From Streptomyces sp. DI166 (GTDB lineage: Bacteria > Actinomycetota > Actinomycetes > Streptomycetales > Streptomycetaceae): a DNA stretch of 64,000 nucleotides. Below the pieces are notes generated by a model. The model saw only the letters and a list, made by a program, of their open reading frames with translations. It was not told the DNA's origin and did no database searches. The stretch lies in contig NZ_FLSP01000024.1 in the NCBI RefSeq assembly GCF_900091315.1, positions 32,682 through 96,681 on the forward strand, written 5' to 3'. The translations under genes and the position numbers were made by a program. Shown here in pieces: positions 48,485 through 57,254 of this stretch; position 1 is the first letter of the stretch; each line of letters begins with the position of its first letter.

Positions 48485-49431
48485 GCCGCCGCCCCAGCCC
48501 TCGGGGTCAGCCGGTGCGCGACGAGGTCGGCGCCCAGGTTGAGCACGACCGTGACCACGCCGAACACCACCGCCAGCCCCTGCACGACGGGCACATCGCG
48601 TTCGGCCACGGCGTTCAGCAGGACCGTTCCCAGGCCGGGGATCACGAAGAGGGCCTCCACGACGACGACTCCGCACAGCAGCCAGTCCGCGGTGCGGGCG
48701 AGCTGCTGCACGGCCGGCGCGGCGGCCCCGGGCAGGGCGTGCCACCACAGGATGCGGCGCTCGGGGACGCCGTAGCGGCGGGCGTGGGCGGTGTACGGCG
48801 CGGCGAGGGCGTCGACCATCCCGGCCCGGACCAGGCGGCTGAGCGAGCACACGGGGCGGGCGAGCAGCACCAGGACCGGCAGGACGAGGGCGGCGGGGTG
48901 GCCGAGCAGATCGGTGCCGTAGCCGACGGCGGTGGGCGGCAGCCACGCCAGTCGCAGCGCGAACACCGTCACCAGGAGCACCCCGAGGGCGAACTCCGGT
49001 ACGGCGTACACGGCGAGGGAGACGGAGCTGATCAGCCGGTCCAGGGCTCCTCCGGCGCGGCGGGCGGCGAGGACGCCGAGGCCGAAGCCGAGGGGGACCA
49101 GAAGGGCCAGGGTGAGCCCGGCGAGCAGCAGTGTCGGGCCGAACCCGTCGGCGAGGTACCGCGTCACCGGGCGGCCGGACGTCAGGGAGGTTCCCAGGTC
49201 GCCGTGGAGCAGCCCGGCGGCCCAGTCGGCCAGCCGCTCGTGGGCGGGCCGGTCCAGCTCCAGGGCCTCCCGGAGGGCGGCGATCCGCGCCGGGTCGGGC
49301 TGGTCCCCGGCGAGGGCGACCGCCGCGTCGCCGGGGAGCGCCTCGGTGAGCGCGAAGACCAGCAGCACCACGGCCGCGGTCTGCGCCGCGCCGAGCAGCA
49401 GCCGCCGGGCCACGAAGGAGCCCGGACTCAC
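48481..49431 (-). CDS. ABC importer permease, DppB/NikB type
   Basis: The protein has 316 residues from GTG 49431 (GTGA overlap with the lipoprotein stop). It has the family start FVARRLLLGAAQTAAVVLLV, the TEALPGDAAVALAGD segment, the GDLGTSLTSGRPV loop and about six TM helices. It forms the channel with the following permease. Confidence 0.92.
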   Translation of the reverse strand: MSPGSFVARRLLLGAAQTAAVVLLVFALTEALPGDAAVALAGDQPDPARIAALREALELDRPAHERLADWAAGLLHGDLGTSLTSGRPVTRYLADGFGPTLLLAGLTLALLVPLGFGLGVLAARRAGGALDRLISSVSLAVYAVPEFALGVLLVTVFALRLAWLPPTAVGYGTDLLGHPAALVLPVLVLLARPVCSLSRLVRAGMVDALAAPYTAHARRYGVPERRILWWHALPGAAAPAVQQLARTADWLLCGVVVVEALFVIPGLGTVLLNAVAERDVPVVQGLAVVFGVVTVVLNLGADLVAHRLTPRAGAAA

Positions 49432-50981
49432 GCCAGCCAGACCTTGTCGAAGCGTGCCCAGTCGAGCGTGTTGGCGGGCGCGTTCGCCTCAACGCCCTTG
49501 ACGTTCTTCACCGTTCCGATGATCCAGTCCGCGAACCCCCAGATCAGGAAGCCGCCCTCGGCGTACAGGCGGCGCTGCATCCGCTCGTACAGGGCCGCGC
49601 GTTCGGTCTTGTCCCGGGTGGACTGCGCCTGACGGTAGAGGGCGTCGAAGTCGGCGTGCCGCCAGTGCGTGGCGTTGGTGGTGGAGTCCGTCAGCAGCCG
49701 CTGGGAGATGTGCGCCTCGATGGGCATGGCGCCGGAGCGGTAGCAGCACAGGGTGCCGGAGTCGAGGATGTCGCTCCAGTAGGAGTCCTTGCTGCCCATA
49801 CGGACGTCTACGGTGACGCCGGCCTTCGCCGCCTGGTCGCGGAAGATCCCGGCGGCCTCGGTGAATCCGGCGGCCACGGCGGAGGTGTCGAGGGTGACCC
49901 GGAGCTTCTCGGCGCCGGCCTTCTTCAGCAGCGCCCGGGCCCGGTCGAGGTCCTGGGTGCGCTGGGGAAGGGAGTCGGCGTAGTACTCGTACCCCATGCC
50001 GAACAGGTCGTTGCCGATCTGCCCCGCGCCGGAGAGCGCCCCGTCGACCAGCTCCTTGCGGTCGGCGATGAGGAAGAACGCCTCGCGCACCCGCTTGTCG
50101 TCGAAGGGCGGGCGGTCGGTCTTCATGCAGAACGCCTGCATGGCGCTGCCCCGCAGCCGCACCATCTCGATCTGCCCGCGGCCCTGGTGGGCGCGGGCGG
50201 TGGTGGGGTTGAGCTCGTGGGCGTACTCGACCTGTCCGCCGAGCAGGGCGTTGACGCGGGCGGACTCCTCGTTGGCGACGACGATCTCCAGCTCGTCGAG
50301 GTGGGGGGCGCCCTCCCAGTAGTCGTCGAAGCGACGGAAGAGCGCGGACCGTCCGGGCGCGAAGGACACGAACCGGAACGGCCCGGAGCCGACCGGCCGC
50401 CGGTCGAAGTCGTCGGCGCCCTCGGGCACGATGTACGCCCCGAACGCCGCGAGGACATTGGGGAATTCGGCCGTGGGCCGCTTCAGCACGAACTCCACGG
50501 TCCGGTCCCCGACGGCACGGCTGGCGTCGAGATCGACGGGCTCCAGGGAGGCCCTGGCACGGAACGCCTGCTTCGGGTCGGCGATCCGGCGGTAACTGTG
50601 CAGGACGTCGCGCGCGGTGACCGGCTTGCCGTCGTGGAAGTCGGCCTGGCGGAGCGTCACCTGCCAGCGGTCGAGGGTCTTGTTGGGCTCCCACTTCTCG
50701 GCGAGCCGGGGCTGTGCGGACAGGTCGGCGCCGAAGTCGGCGAGCTTGTCGTAGAGGGCCTTGGCGCGGGCGGCGTCGGCGAACAGGTTCGCCTTGTGCG
50801 GGTCTAGGGTCTCGCTGGCGCCGCCGCCCGCGAAGGCGGCCCGCAGCCGGCCGCCCCGTCTGGTGTTCTTCGGGTCGGTGTCGCCGCTGCTGTCGCAGCC
50901 GACGACGGTCAGGGCGGCGGCCCCTGCGGTGGCGGCGAGGAAGCCGCGTCGGCGCAGGCCGGGAAGGCGTTCGTCGTGCAT
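49428..50981 (-). CDS. Family 5 solute-binding lipoprotein (peptide/nickel/opine-metallophore type)
   Basis: The protein has 517 residues from ATG 50981. The N-terminus LRRRGFLAATAGAAAL is a twin-arginine signal followed by the lipobox VVGC. The SBP_bac_5 fold is clear (ETLDPHKANLFADAARAKAL, FHDGKPVTARDVLHSYRR, VGSGPFRFVSF). Relatives bind di- and oligopeptides, free nickel chelates, or opine metallophores (CntA). In this operon the likely ligand is the metal-loaded product of the biosynthetic genes. Confidence 0.92.
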   Translation of the reverse strand: MHDERLPGLRRRGFLAATAGAAALTVVGCDSSGDTDPKNTRRGGRLRAAFAGGGASETLDPHKANLFADAARAKALYDKLADFGADLSAQPRLAEKWEPNKTLDRWQVTLRQADFHDGKPVTARDVLHSYRRIADPKQAFRARASLEPVDLDASRAVGDRTVEFVLKRPTAEFPNVLAAFGAYIVPEGADDFDRRPVGSGPFRFVSFAPGRSALFRRFDDYWEGAPHLDELEIVVANEESARVNALLGGQVEYAHELNPTTARAHQGRGQIEMVRLRGSAMQAFCMKTDRPPFDDKRVREAFFLIADRKELVDGALSGAGQIGNDLFGMGYEYYADSLPQRTQDLDRARALLKKAGAEKLRVTLDTSAVAAGFTEAAGIFRDQAAKAGVTVDVRMGSKDSYWSDILDSGTLCCYRSGAMPIEAHISQRLLTDSTTNATHWRHADFDALYRQAQSTRDKTERAALYERMQRRLYAEGGFLIWGFADWIIGTVKNVKGVEANAPANTLDWARFDKVWLA

Positions 50982-51003
50982 GTCTGTGTCCTCTGGGGGT
51001 TGT

Positions 51004-51792
51004 TCAGGCGGTACGGAGGCGGGCGACCAGGTGCAGCCGGTCGGCGTCGGTGCGCGTGCCGGGCAACCGGCCCTCCCGCCAGGGGGGTTCGGTGCGCGGG
51101 CCGGGCCCGTCGTGCAGTTCGAGCACGTCGAAGCCGTGCGCGGTGAGGAAGTGCCGCAGCTCCTGCGGGAACAGCAGCCGCCAGGCGGAGTGCTGTACGA
51201 GCGGCGGTGAGCCGTCGTCGGTGGTCCATACGCGGCTGCGGCGAAGGAGTTGGGCGGTACGGTCGACGGACAGGGTGGTCCTGGACCGGTAGGTGGTGCC
51301 CTGCCAGGTGAAGGAATCGAGGGCGGTCCGGCCGAGCAGGTCGGTGCGCCCCAGGAAGTACGCCCCGTTGCGCATCTCGGCGACCAGCAGCCCGCCCCGC
51401 TCCAGGGTGCGGCGGCAGGAGGCGAGGAAGCCGTCGAGCTGGGCGTTGGTGTGGCAGTACAGCAGGGTGCTGTCCAGGCAGACCACGGCGTCGTGGGCGG
51501 CCCGCCCGAAGTCGAAGCCGTGCAGGTCGGCCCGGACATAGGTGGGCCCGGGGTGGTGGCCGCGGGCGTGCGCGAGCATGGCCTCGGAGCGGTCGGCGCC
51601 GGTGACGGTACGGCCGCACGCGTGCAGGTGGGCGGCGTCGCGGCCGGTGCCGCAGCCCATGTCCAGCACGCGCGGCCCGGCGCCGTGGCGGCGCAGACAG
51701 TCCTCGGCCCACCGCCCGGCGAGCCGCTCGGGGTCGGGGAACCGGGCCTCGTACAGGGCGGGGTGGTCGGTGAGCAGATTCCCGCTGGTCAC
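51004..51792 (-). CDS. Class I SAM-dependent methyltransferase
   Basis: The protein has 262 residues from GTG 51792, overlapping the MFS stop by four bases. It has the SAM motif LDMGCGTGRDAAHL, GADRSEAML and VVCLDSTLLYC. It resembles small-molecule N- or O-methyltransferases. Placement between the exporter and the binding protein suggests that it methylates the metallophore or an intermediate. A gap of 22 bp separates it from the lipoprotein gene. Confidence 0.88.
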   Translation of the reverse strand: MTSGNLLTDHPALYEARFPDPERLAGRWAEDCLRRHGAGPRVLDMGCGTGRDAAHLHACGRTVTGADRSEAMLAHARGHHPGPTYVRADLHGFDFGRAAHDAVVCLDSTLLYCHTNAQLDGFLASCRRTLERGGLLVAEMRNGAYFLGRTDLLGRTALDSFTWQGTTYRSRTTLSVDRTAQLLRRSRVWTTDDGSPPLVQHSAWRLLFPQELRHFLTAHGFDVLELHDGPGPRTEPPWREGRLPGTRTDADRLHLVARLRTA

Positions 51793-52982
51793 ACGAGACT
51801 CCGTTCCGTCTCGGCGGGCAGCGCCCCGCTCCGGTGCAGCCGTGCCATCCCGGCCGCGGAGGCGAGTCCGAGGGCGGCGCAGCACAGCCACGGCAGCCGC
51901 TCTCCGGTGTCCATGGCCCAGCCGACGCCCGCGCTGCCGGCCGCGGCGGCGATGCCGGAGACGACGTAGAAGACACCGAAGTACGTGCCGGTCAGCTCGG
52001 GGCGGCCGAAGCGGGGTATGAGGGCCATGACGAAGGGCGAGGCGATCATCAGGCCGAGGTAGAGCAGCAACGCGCTCAGCAGGACCGCGAGCGGGCTGTC
52101 GACCAGGGGCGGCAGGAAGGCCAGGCCCGTCACCGCGAGGCCCACGGCGATCCAACGCGCGCTGTCACCGCGGGACTTGAGCGTGCGCGTGATCCGCATC
52201 TGGAGGGCGAGGTTGGCGAGCGTGCCGACGAGGAAGACCAGTCCCGCCGCCCCGTCCCAGCCGGTGGCCCGGCGGGCGCCCTCGGGCAGCAGCAGGTAGA
52301 GCTGGTTCTCCAGGGTGAACATGCCGACCATGGCCAGCGCGAAGGCCAGGAACGCCCGGTTGCCGAGCACTTCGCGCCAGTCCCCGAGGACCCCGCGCTC
52401 GCTCGGTGCCACGTCACGGGAAGGCAGTACCAGGGCCTGCGCCACGGTCAGGACGGCGAAGATCGCGGCGGCGGTCAGCGCGGAGGCGCGGAAGCCGGCC
52501 AAGAGCAGCGCGCTGCCCAGCAGGGGTCCGATCAGCGCGCCGGTCGTGGCGAACACGTTGAACAGCGCGAACGCCTCCGCCTTCCGCTCCCCCGCCTCCT
52601 GCGCGAGGTAGGCCCGGACGGCCGGGTTGAACAGCGCCCCCGCCAGCCCGCTGAGCACGGACGCGGCGAGCAGCACGGCGAGCGAGTCGCCGAGCGCGAA
52701 CAGGCCGAAGCCGACGGTCCGCAGGGCGCATCCGGCGATGATGACCCCGCGCGCGCCGAGCCGGTCGGCGGCCGAGCCACCGACGATGAACAGGCCCTGC
52801 TGACTGAGGTTGCGCACCCCGAGGACCACCCCGACGACAGCCGCCGACAGGCCCAGGTGGTCGGTGAGGTGGGTGGCGAGGTAGGGGACGAGCAGGTAGA
52901 AGCCGGTGTTCACGCCGAGCTGGTTGACCAGCAACAGCCGTACGGCGAAGGGGAACCGGCGTATCTCATGCCAGGTCTTCAC
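51789..52982 (-). CDS. MFS exporter
   Basis: The protein has 397 residues from GTG 52982, overlapping the epimerase gene by 17 bases. It has twelve hydrophobic segments, the A motif GGSAADRLGARGVIIAG and the Pro-containing FNVFATTGALIGPLLGSAL. It resembles drug or siderophore exporters of the MdtG/CntE kind. Its place within a biosynthetic operon suggests export of the apo-metallophore. Confidence 0.9.
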   Translation of the reverse strand: MKTWHEIRRFPFAVRLLLVNQLGVNTGFYLLVPYLATHLTDHLGLSAAVVGVVLGVRNLSQQGLFIVGGSAADRLGARGVIIAGCALRTVGFGLFALGDSLAVLLAASVLSGLAGALFNPAVRAYLAQEAGERKAEAFALFNVFATTGALIGPLLGSALLLAGFRASALTAAAIFAVLTVAQALVLPSRDVAPSERGVLGDWREVLGNRAFLAFALAMVGMFTLENQLYLLLPEGARRATGWDGAAGLVFLVGTLANLALQMRITRTLKSRGDSARWIAVGLAVTGLAFLPPLVDSPLAVLLSALLLYLGLMIASPFVMALIPRFGRPELTGTYFGVFYVVSGIAAAAGSAGVGWAMDTGERLPWLCCAALGLASAAGMARLHRSGALPAETERSLV

Positions 52983-54006
52983 AGGTCACCCCCAGCCCCG
53001 GCCGCCCGCTCGCGCGGACGAGTCCGTCGGTGCCGCCGATGCCGGTCCACGGGTCGCGGGCGAGCAGCAGATGGCCGTCGAGGTCGGCCCAGCGGGCGCG
53101 GTCGGCCAGGTGGACGGCGGGGGCGATTCCGAGGCTGCTGGCGGTGAGGCAGCCGAGCATCAGCTCCGTGCCGCTGCCCCGGAGGGCGTCGGCGATCCGC
53201 AGTGCGGCGTGCACACCGCCGCACTTGGCGAGCTTGACGTTGACGCCGTGCACCCGGCCGGCCAGTCGGCGGGCGTCGTCGAGGCTCACCGCGTCCTCGT
53301 CGGCGATGACCGGTACCGGCGACTTCGCGGCGAGAGCGGCGAGCCCGTCGGGGTCGCCGGGCGCGATGGGCTGCTCGACGGCCTCGACGCCGAGGGCGGC
53401 GTAGCGCGGCAGGAGCGCGGCGGCCCGGGCCCGGGTCCAGGCGCCGTTGGGGTCGAGGAGCAGCCGTACGCCCGGTGCGGCGTCGCGGATGACGCGCACC
53501 CGCTCGATGTCCTCCTCGGGGTCGGGGGCGCCCGCCTTGACCTTGATGATGCCGAAGCCGCGCGCGGCGAGCCCGCGGGCCTCGGCGGCGGCGTGGGTGA
53601 GCGAGGTGATGCCGATGGTCCGGGCTGTGGCGGCCACCGGCGTGACGGCGGTGCCGAGCAGCCGGTGCACGGGCGCCCCGGCGCGCTTCCCGACCAGGTC
53701 GAGCAGCGCGGCCTCCACGGCGGCGGTGACCGCGGCGGGCGTGCCGGGCGGCGTCAACTCCCCTTCTCTCAGGGCCTCCAGGGCGCCTTCCGGGTCGGCG
53801 AACCGCCCGAGGTCGACACCGTCGAGCAGCCGTCGCAGGGTGCCCGAGTCGAGACCGTAGTACGTACTGCTGACGGCCTCGCCGTACCCGAGGGCACCTT
53901 CGTGCTCGACGGTCAGCCACACCGCGTCGCGGGCGGTCATGGTGGAGCGGGAGATGCGCAGCGGCTCGGCGAGTTCGAGCCGTACGGTGCGCGAACGGGC
54001 CTTCAC
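52966..54006 (-). CDS. Dipeptide epimerase of the enolase superfamily
   Basis: The protein has 346 residues from GTG 54006, overlapping the PLP-enzyme stop by four bases. It has the muconate-lactonizing subgroup layout. The catalytic bases are Lys157 (KVKAG) and Lys261 (KLAKCGG), and the metal ligands are Asp185 (DPNGAW), Glu211 (VEQP) and Asp236 (ADEDA). Known relatives epimerise L-Ala-D/L-Glu and other dipeptides. With an amino-acid ligase in the same operon, the substrate may be a new dipeptide. Confidence 0.9.
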   Translation of the reverse strand: MKARSRTVRLELAEPLRISRSTMTARDAVWLTVEHEGALGYGEAVSSTYYGLDSGTLRRLLDGVDLGRFADPEGALEALREGELTPPGTPAAVTAAVEAALLDLVGKRAGAPVHRLLGTAVTPVAATARTIGITSLTHAAAEARGLAARGFGIIKVKAGAPDPEEDIERVRVIRDAAPGVRLLLDPNGAWTRARAAALLPRYAALGVEAVEQPIAPGDPDGLAALAAKSPVPVIADEDAVSLDDARRLAGRVHGVNVKLAKCGGVHAALRIADALRGSGTELMLGCLTASSLGIAPAVHLADRARWADLDGHLLLARDPWTGIGGTDGLVRASGRPGLGVTCEDLA

Positions 54007-55082
54007 CGTATGCCTTTCAGGGGGTCGGTGACCCGCGTGCAGCGCGCCCAGCCGACGGCCTCGGCAGCGTACGGGTGCGGTATCTCCACGGGCCGGGTGG
54101 CCGCGCCGGACAGGTCCAGGCCGTGCGCGGCGGCGAAGTCGTCGTCGTAGACGGTGCCGAGGTAGCGGTGCGGCCCGTCCGGGAAGACGGTCGCGACGAC
54201 CGCGCCGGGGTTGACCCGGGCGGCCCAGGCGGCGACGCGGGCGGCGGCGCCGGTGCTCCAGCCGCCGCTGACGAAGCTGGAGCGGGCCAGCCTGCGGCAG
54301 GTGTCGACCGCCTCGGCGGGACCGACCCAGTGCACCTCGTCGAAGGCGTCGTAGGCGACATTGCGCGGGTGGATGCTGCTGCCGAGGCCGCGCATCAGCC
54401 GGGTCCTGGCGGGCTGCCCGAAGATGGTGGAGCCGGTGGCGTCGACGCCGATGAGCCTCAGCGCGGGCCAGTGACGGCGCAGCGGTCCGATCACGCCCGC
54501 GCTGTGGCCGCCGGTGCCGACGCTGCACACCAGGATGTCCAGGTGGTCGAGCTGGGCGCCGAGTTCGGCGGCGAGGGAGGCGTATCCGGCCGTGTTGTCG
54601 GGGTTGTTGTACTGGTCGGGCCAGTAGGCGCCGGGCAGTTCGGCGAGCAGTTCGCGCAGCCGGGCGAGCCGCGCGGCCTGCCAGCCGCCCTGCGCGGCGG
54701 GCCGCTCCGCCAGCTCCAGGCGGACGCCGTGGGCGCGCAGCAACTGCCGCATGGACGGTTCCAGTTCGGCGTCCCCGACCAGCACCACCGGATGGCCGAG
54801 CGCCTGCCCGGCGAAGGCGAGCCCGACCCCGAGGGTGCCGGAGGTGGACTCCACCACCGGTGCGCCCGGCGCCAGTTCGCCGCGCTCACGTGCGCCGAGC
54901 AGCATGGACACGGCGGCCCGCGCCTTCATGCCGCCCGCCGCGAGCCCTTCCAGCTTGGCCCAGAACCCGGGGTGCGCGCCGGGCAGCTCGGCGGTGATCC
55001 GGACGACGGGGGTACGCCCGAGCAGGTCGAGCAACTCCCGCCGCCCCGTGGGCCGTACGGCCGTCGCGGTCATCGCGGTCAT
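54003..55082 (-). CDS. SbnA-like PLP-dependent beta-substitution enzyme
   Basis: The protein has 359 residues from ATG 55082, overlapping the DUF364 stop (ATGA). It belongs to the cysteine synthase fold with Lys53 (GGMKARAA) as PLP lysine and the ESTSGTLGVG loop. The segments VDATGSTIFG, YWPDQYNN and PDGPHRYLGTVYDD resemble, from memory, the staphyloferrin enzyme SbnA. That enzyme joins O-phosphoserine and glutamate through a C-N bond. A similar amino-acid coupling is inferred here. No SbnB-type dehydrogenase gene is nearby. Confidence 0.87.
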   Translation of the reverse strand: MTAMTATAVRPTGRRELLDLLGRTPVVRITAELPGAHPGFWAKLEGLAAGGMKARAAVSMLLGARERGELAPGAPVVESTSGTLGVGLAFAGQALGHPVVLVGDAELEPSMRQLLRAHGVRLELAERPAAQGGWQAARLARLRELLAELPGAYWPDQYNNPDNTAGYASLAAELGAQLDHLDILVCSVGTGGHSAGVIGPLRRHWPALRLIGVDATGSTIFGQPARTRLMRGLGSSIHPRNVAYDAFDEVHWVGPAEAVDTCRRLARSSFVSGGWSTGAAARVAAWAARVNPGAVVATVFPDGPHRYLGTVYDDDFAAAHGLDLSGAATRPVEIPHPYAAEAVGWARCTRVTDPLKGIR

Positions 55083-55891
55083 CGTCGGCCTCCCGTCGCG
55101 CGGTACCGGTGGACGACACCGGGCCCGCCGTCGAGCCAGAAGAAGGGGTACGGCTCCGCGCACACCGCGCTGACGCCGTGCCCCAGGAAGTGCGGCAGCA
55201 CCGCGCTGCCGGTCTGCGCGAACATCACCAACTGCTTGCCGTGGCGCACCGCGTGCTCCCGCAACGGCTCGAAGGTGCCGTTGCCCAGGGTCATCCCGGA
55301 GACCAGCAGCGCGTCACAGCCGTCGGCGGCGCCCAGGGCGTCCCGGACGACGGGCTCGCCCCACTCGGTCGTACCGCCCTTCAGGTCGCAAGGGACATGA
55401 CCGAGCCCGCACGAACCCAACTCCTCCAGCAGGGAGTTGACGACACCGACGACGAGCACCGTGGCCCCGGCGGGCAGGTCGAGCAGCTCGACGACGGCCC
55501 GTGCGCGGGCCCGGGACTTCTCCAGCGAGGTCCCGGACGGCAGCGGCACGCTCTCGGCGCCGTTGGCCGGGGTGTGCGGGGCGGTGTGCATCAGGTAGGC
55601 GTCCAGCGCGGCCACCCTTACCGGCTCCAGCGGATGGTCCAGCAGCCCGGCGACATCGGCGCCGACGCAGTCGTCGAGCGCGTGCTCGGGCAGCGCCCCG
55701 GGTTCGACGGCACAGGAGCCGACCGCCCCGGCGAGGCGCAGGCTGAGCACCTCGTTGCGGTAGCCGGTGCCCCGCCCGTCGTGCCGTACGGCCTGCCGGG
55801 TGGTGAAGGCGACGGCGATCCGCAGCGCCGCCGGATCGGGTCCGAGGGCGCCCGCGCGGACCCGGTCGAGGAGTGCGGTGTACGGCGTCAT
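55079..55891 (-). CDS. DUF364 (putative heavy-metal chelation) protein
   Basis: The protein has 270 residues from ATG 55891, overlapping the ATP-grasp stop. The N-terminal part (about 1-110) has an enolase-N-like DUF4213 layout (VAFTTRQAVRHDGRGTGYRN). The C-terminal part is a Rossmann-like DUF364 domain (VLVVGVVNSLLEELGSCG, LLVSGMTLGNGTFEPL, GVSAVCAEPYPFFWLDG). The family was named for a suspected metal-chelation role, and no reaction is established. In this operon it may handle metal or act on the chelator. Confidence 0.82.
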   Translation of the reverse strand: MTPYTALLDRVRAGALGPDPAALRIAVAFTTRQAVRHDGRGTGYRNEVLSLRLAGAVGSCAVEPGALPEHALDDCVGADVAGLLDHPLEPVRVAALDAYLMHTAPHTPANGAESVPLPSGTSLEKSRARARAVVELLDLPAGATVLVVGVVNSLLEELGSCGLGHVPCDLKGGTTEWGEPVVRDALGAADGCDALLVSGMTLGNGTFEPLREHAVRHGKQLVMFAQTGSAVLPHFLGHGVSAVCAEPYPFFWLDGGPGVVHRYRATGGRR

Positions 55892-57144
55892 CGGACGACC
55901 AGCCCCGCCCGTACCCCGGCGAGCAGCGCCTCGACCCGGTCCCGGGCGCCGAGCCCCTGGGGGTCGCCCGCCATCACATGCCCGAGGTAGTCGTTGTTGC
56001 TGCCGGCCGCCCGCACGGCCCGCCCCGGCTCGGCGAGTTGCACCTCCAGCACCCCGGCCGTGTCGGCGAGCCCGTCCGCGTCCAGCGCTTCGAGGGTGCC
56101 GGTGCGGTCGGGGACCAGGAAGCCGATGGCGGCGCTGCGCAGTCCGGTGTCGGCCCCGCGCAGGTCGGGGGTGTCGCCGAGGGCGAGGTCGACGCAGGCG
56201 GCGGCGAGGTCGACGCCGGTGACATGGCGGACGAGTTCGGTGATGCGGTTGCCGGCGGGCCGGGGGTTGACCTCGACGACACGTGGCCCGTCCGCGGTGA
56301 GCCTGATCTCGGTGTGCGCGACGACCCCGTCGGCCAGGCCGAGCGCGGTGAGCGCGGCGACGGCGGTGTGCCGTACCGCCTCGGTGTCGGCGGGGGTGAG
56401 GTCGGCGGGGAACATGTGGCCGGTCTCGATGAAGGCGGGGGCGCCGCCGAGGCTCTTGTCGGTGACGCCGACGACATGCACGGCGCCGCCGCAGGAGACG
56501 GTCTCCACGCTCACCTCGGGTCCGTCGAGCAGCTCTTCGAGGAGGACCAGGGGCGAGCGTTCCTGTCCGCGCGCGTTGACGGGGAAGGCGTCGAGGGCGC
56601 GTACGGCGTCGGCGAGCTGTGCCTCGTCGTCGACGCGGCGGACGTACATCCCCGCGCACAGGTCGACCGGCTTGACGACCAGCGGGTAGCCGATCTCCTT
56701 CGCGGCACGGGCGAGTTCGGGCCAGTCCTGGTGGACGGCGTGGCGCGGCTGGGGCAGTCCGGCGGCGGCGAGGACACGGCGGGTGGCGTCCTTGCGGCAG
56801 GCGTCGGCCACCGCCTCGGGGCGCGGTCCGGGCAGGCCGAGGTGCGCGGCGAGCCGGGCGACGGCGGGCAGGTAGTAGTCGCAGGAGGTGAGCACCCCGT
56901 CGAAGCCGAGCACCCCGTGCAGCCGCGCGGCGACGGTGAGCAGGGCGTCGGTGTCGTTGGTGTCGGCGGTGATCACATGGCGGGCGCCGAGCAGCGGGTG
57001 CGCGGTCCCCTCGGGCGCCTCGCGCAGGTAGTGGTGCAGGTCCCTGGTCAGGAACGTGAACTCGTGTCCGCCCTCCCGTATCGCACGCGGCAGCAGCCTG
57101 CTCATCGAGCCGACCCAGCTCTCGACCACCAGCAGATGACCCAC
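55888..57144 (-). CDS. ATP-grasp ligase, L-amino-acid-ligase type
   Basis: The protein has 418 residues from GTG 57144, chosen because AGGGGAG lies just upstream; GTG 57159 would add five residues. The pre-ATP-grasp domain (about 1-115) has VVESWVGSMSRLLPRAI. ATP-grasp motifs follow: YPLVVKPVDLCAGMYVRRV, LLEELLDGPEVSVETV and RVVEVNPRPAGNRITEL. The C-terminal part (VLEVQLAEPGRAVRAAGSNN, DYLGHVMA) resembles the end of dipeptide-forming L-amino acid ligases. It activates a carboxylate as acyl phosphate and joins it to an amine. It is the first gene of the operon and lies below the Fur-like box. Confidence 0.88.
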   Translation of the reverse strand: MGHLLVVESWVGSMSRLLPRAIREGGHEFTFLTRDLHHYLREAPEGTAHPLLGARHVITADTNDTDALLTVAARLHGVLGFDGVLTSCDYYLPAVARLAAHLGLPGPRPEAVADACRKDATRRVLAAAGLPQPRHAVHQDWPELARAAKEIGYPLVVKPVDLCAGMYVRRVDDEAQLADAVRALDAFPVNARGQERSPLVLLEELLDGPEVSVETVSCGGAVHVVGVTDKSLGGAPAFIETGHMFPADLTPADTEAVRHTAVAALTALGLADGVVAHTEIRLTADGPRVVEVNPRPAGNRITELVRHVTGVDLAAACVDLALGDTPDLRGADTGLRSAAIGFLVPDRTGTLEALDADGLADTAGVLEVQLAEPGRAVRAAGSNNDYLGHVMAGDPQGLGARDRVEALLAGVRAGLVVR

Positions 57145-57224
57145 GACTCCCCTTTTCACGGCGCGGTTGGAGGCAGCCCGAGCAACCCCCCGCTCGGGGC
57201 GGGAGGCCGGGCCGTGCGTCGCAC

Positions 57225-57254
57225 ACGCTAATCGATAATGAATCTCATTGTCAT
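57225..57254 (-). promoter_or_regulatory. Promoter with overlapping Fur-family operator
   Basis: On the minus strand a -35 ATGACA (57254-57249), an 18-base spacer and a -10 TAGCGT (57230-57225) form a promoter. The plus-strand stretch GATAATGAATCTCATTGTC (57234-57252) lies over it. It is an 8-3-8 near-palindrome (seven of eight pairs). It matches the classical Fur box at 15 of 19 positions by my count, and its AATGA/TCATT core also resembles Zur boxes. A Fur-family repressor bound here would block transcription of the ATP-grasp operon when the metal is plentiful. Confidence 0.75.

Noticed and set aside
47690..49492. A 600-residue permease fusion
   Set aside because: The upstream part is a shadow of the DppB-type permease. 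The DppC-type gene starts at 48484 with an ATGA overlap.
45945..57254. NRPS or NIS siderophore cluster
   Set aside because: No adenylation, carrier or IucA/IucC domain is present. The ligase is ATP-grasp.
57225..57254. DmdR (IdeR-type) iron box
   Set aside because: The sequence lacks the TTAGGTTAGGCT-type pattern and instead has AATGA/TCATT halves of the Fur/Zur type.
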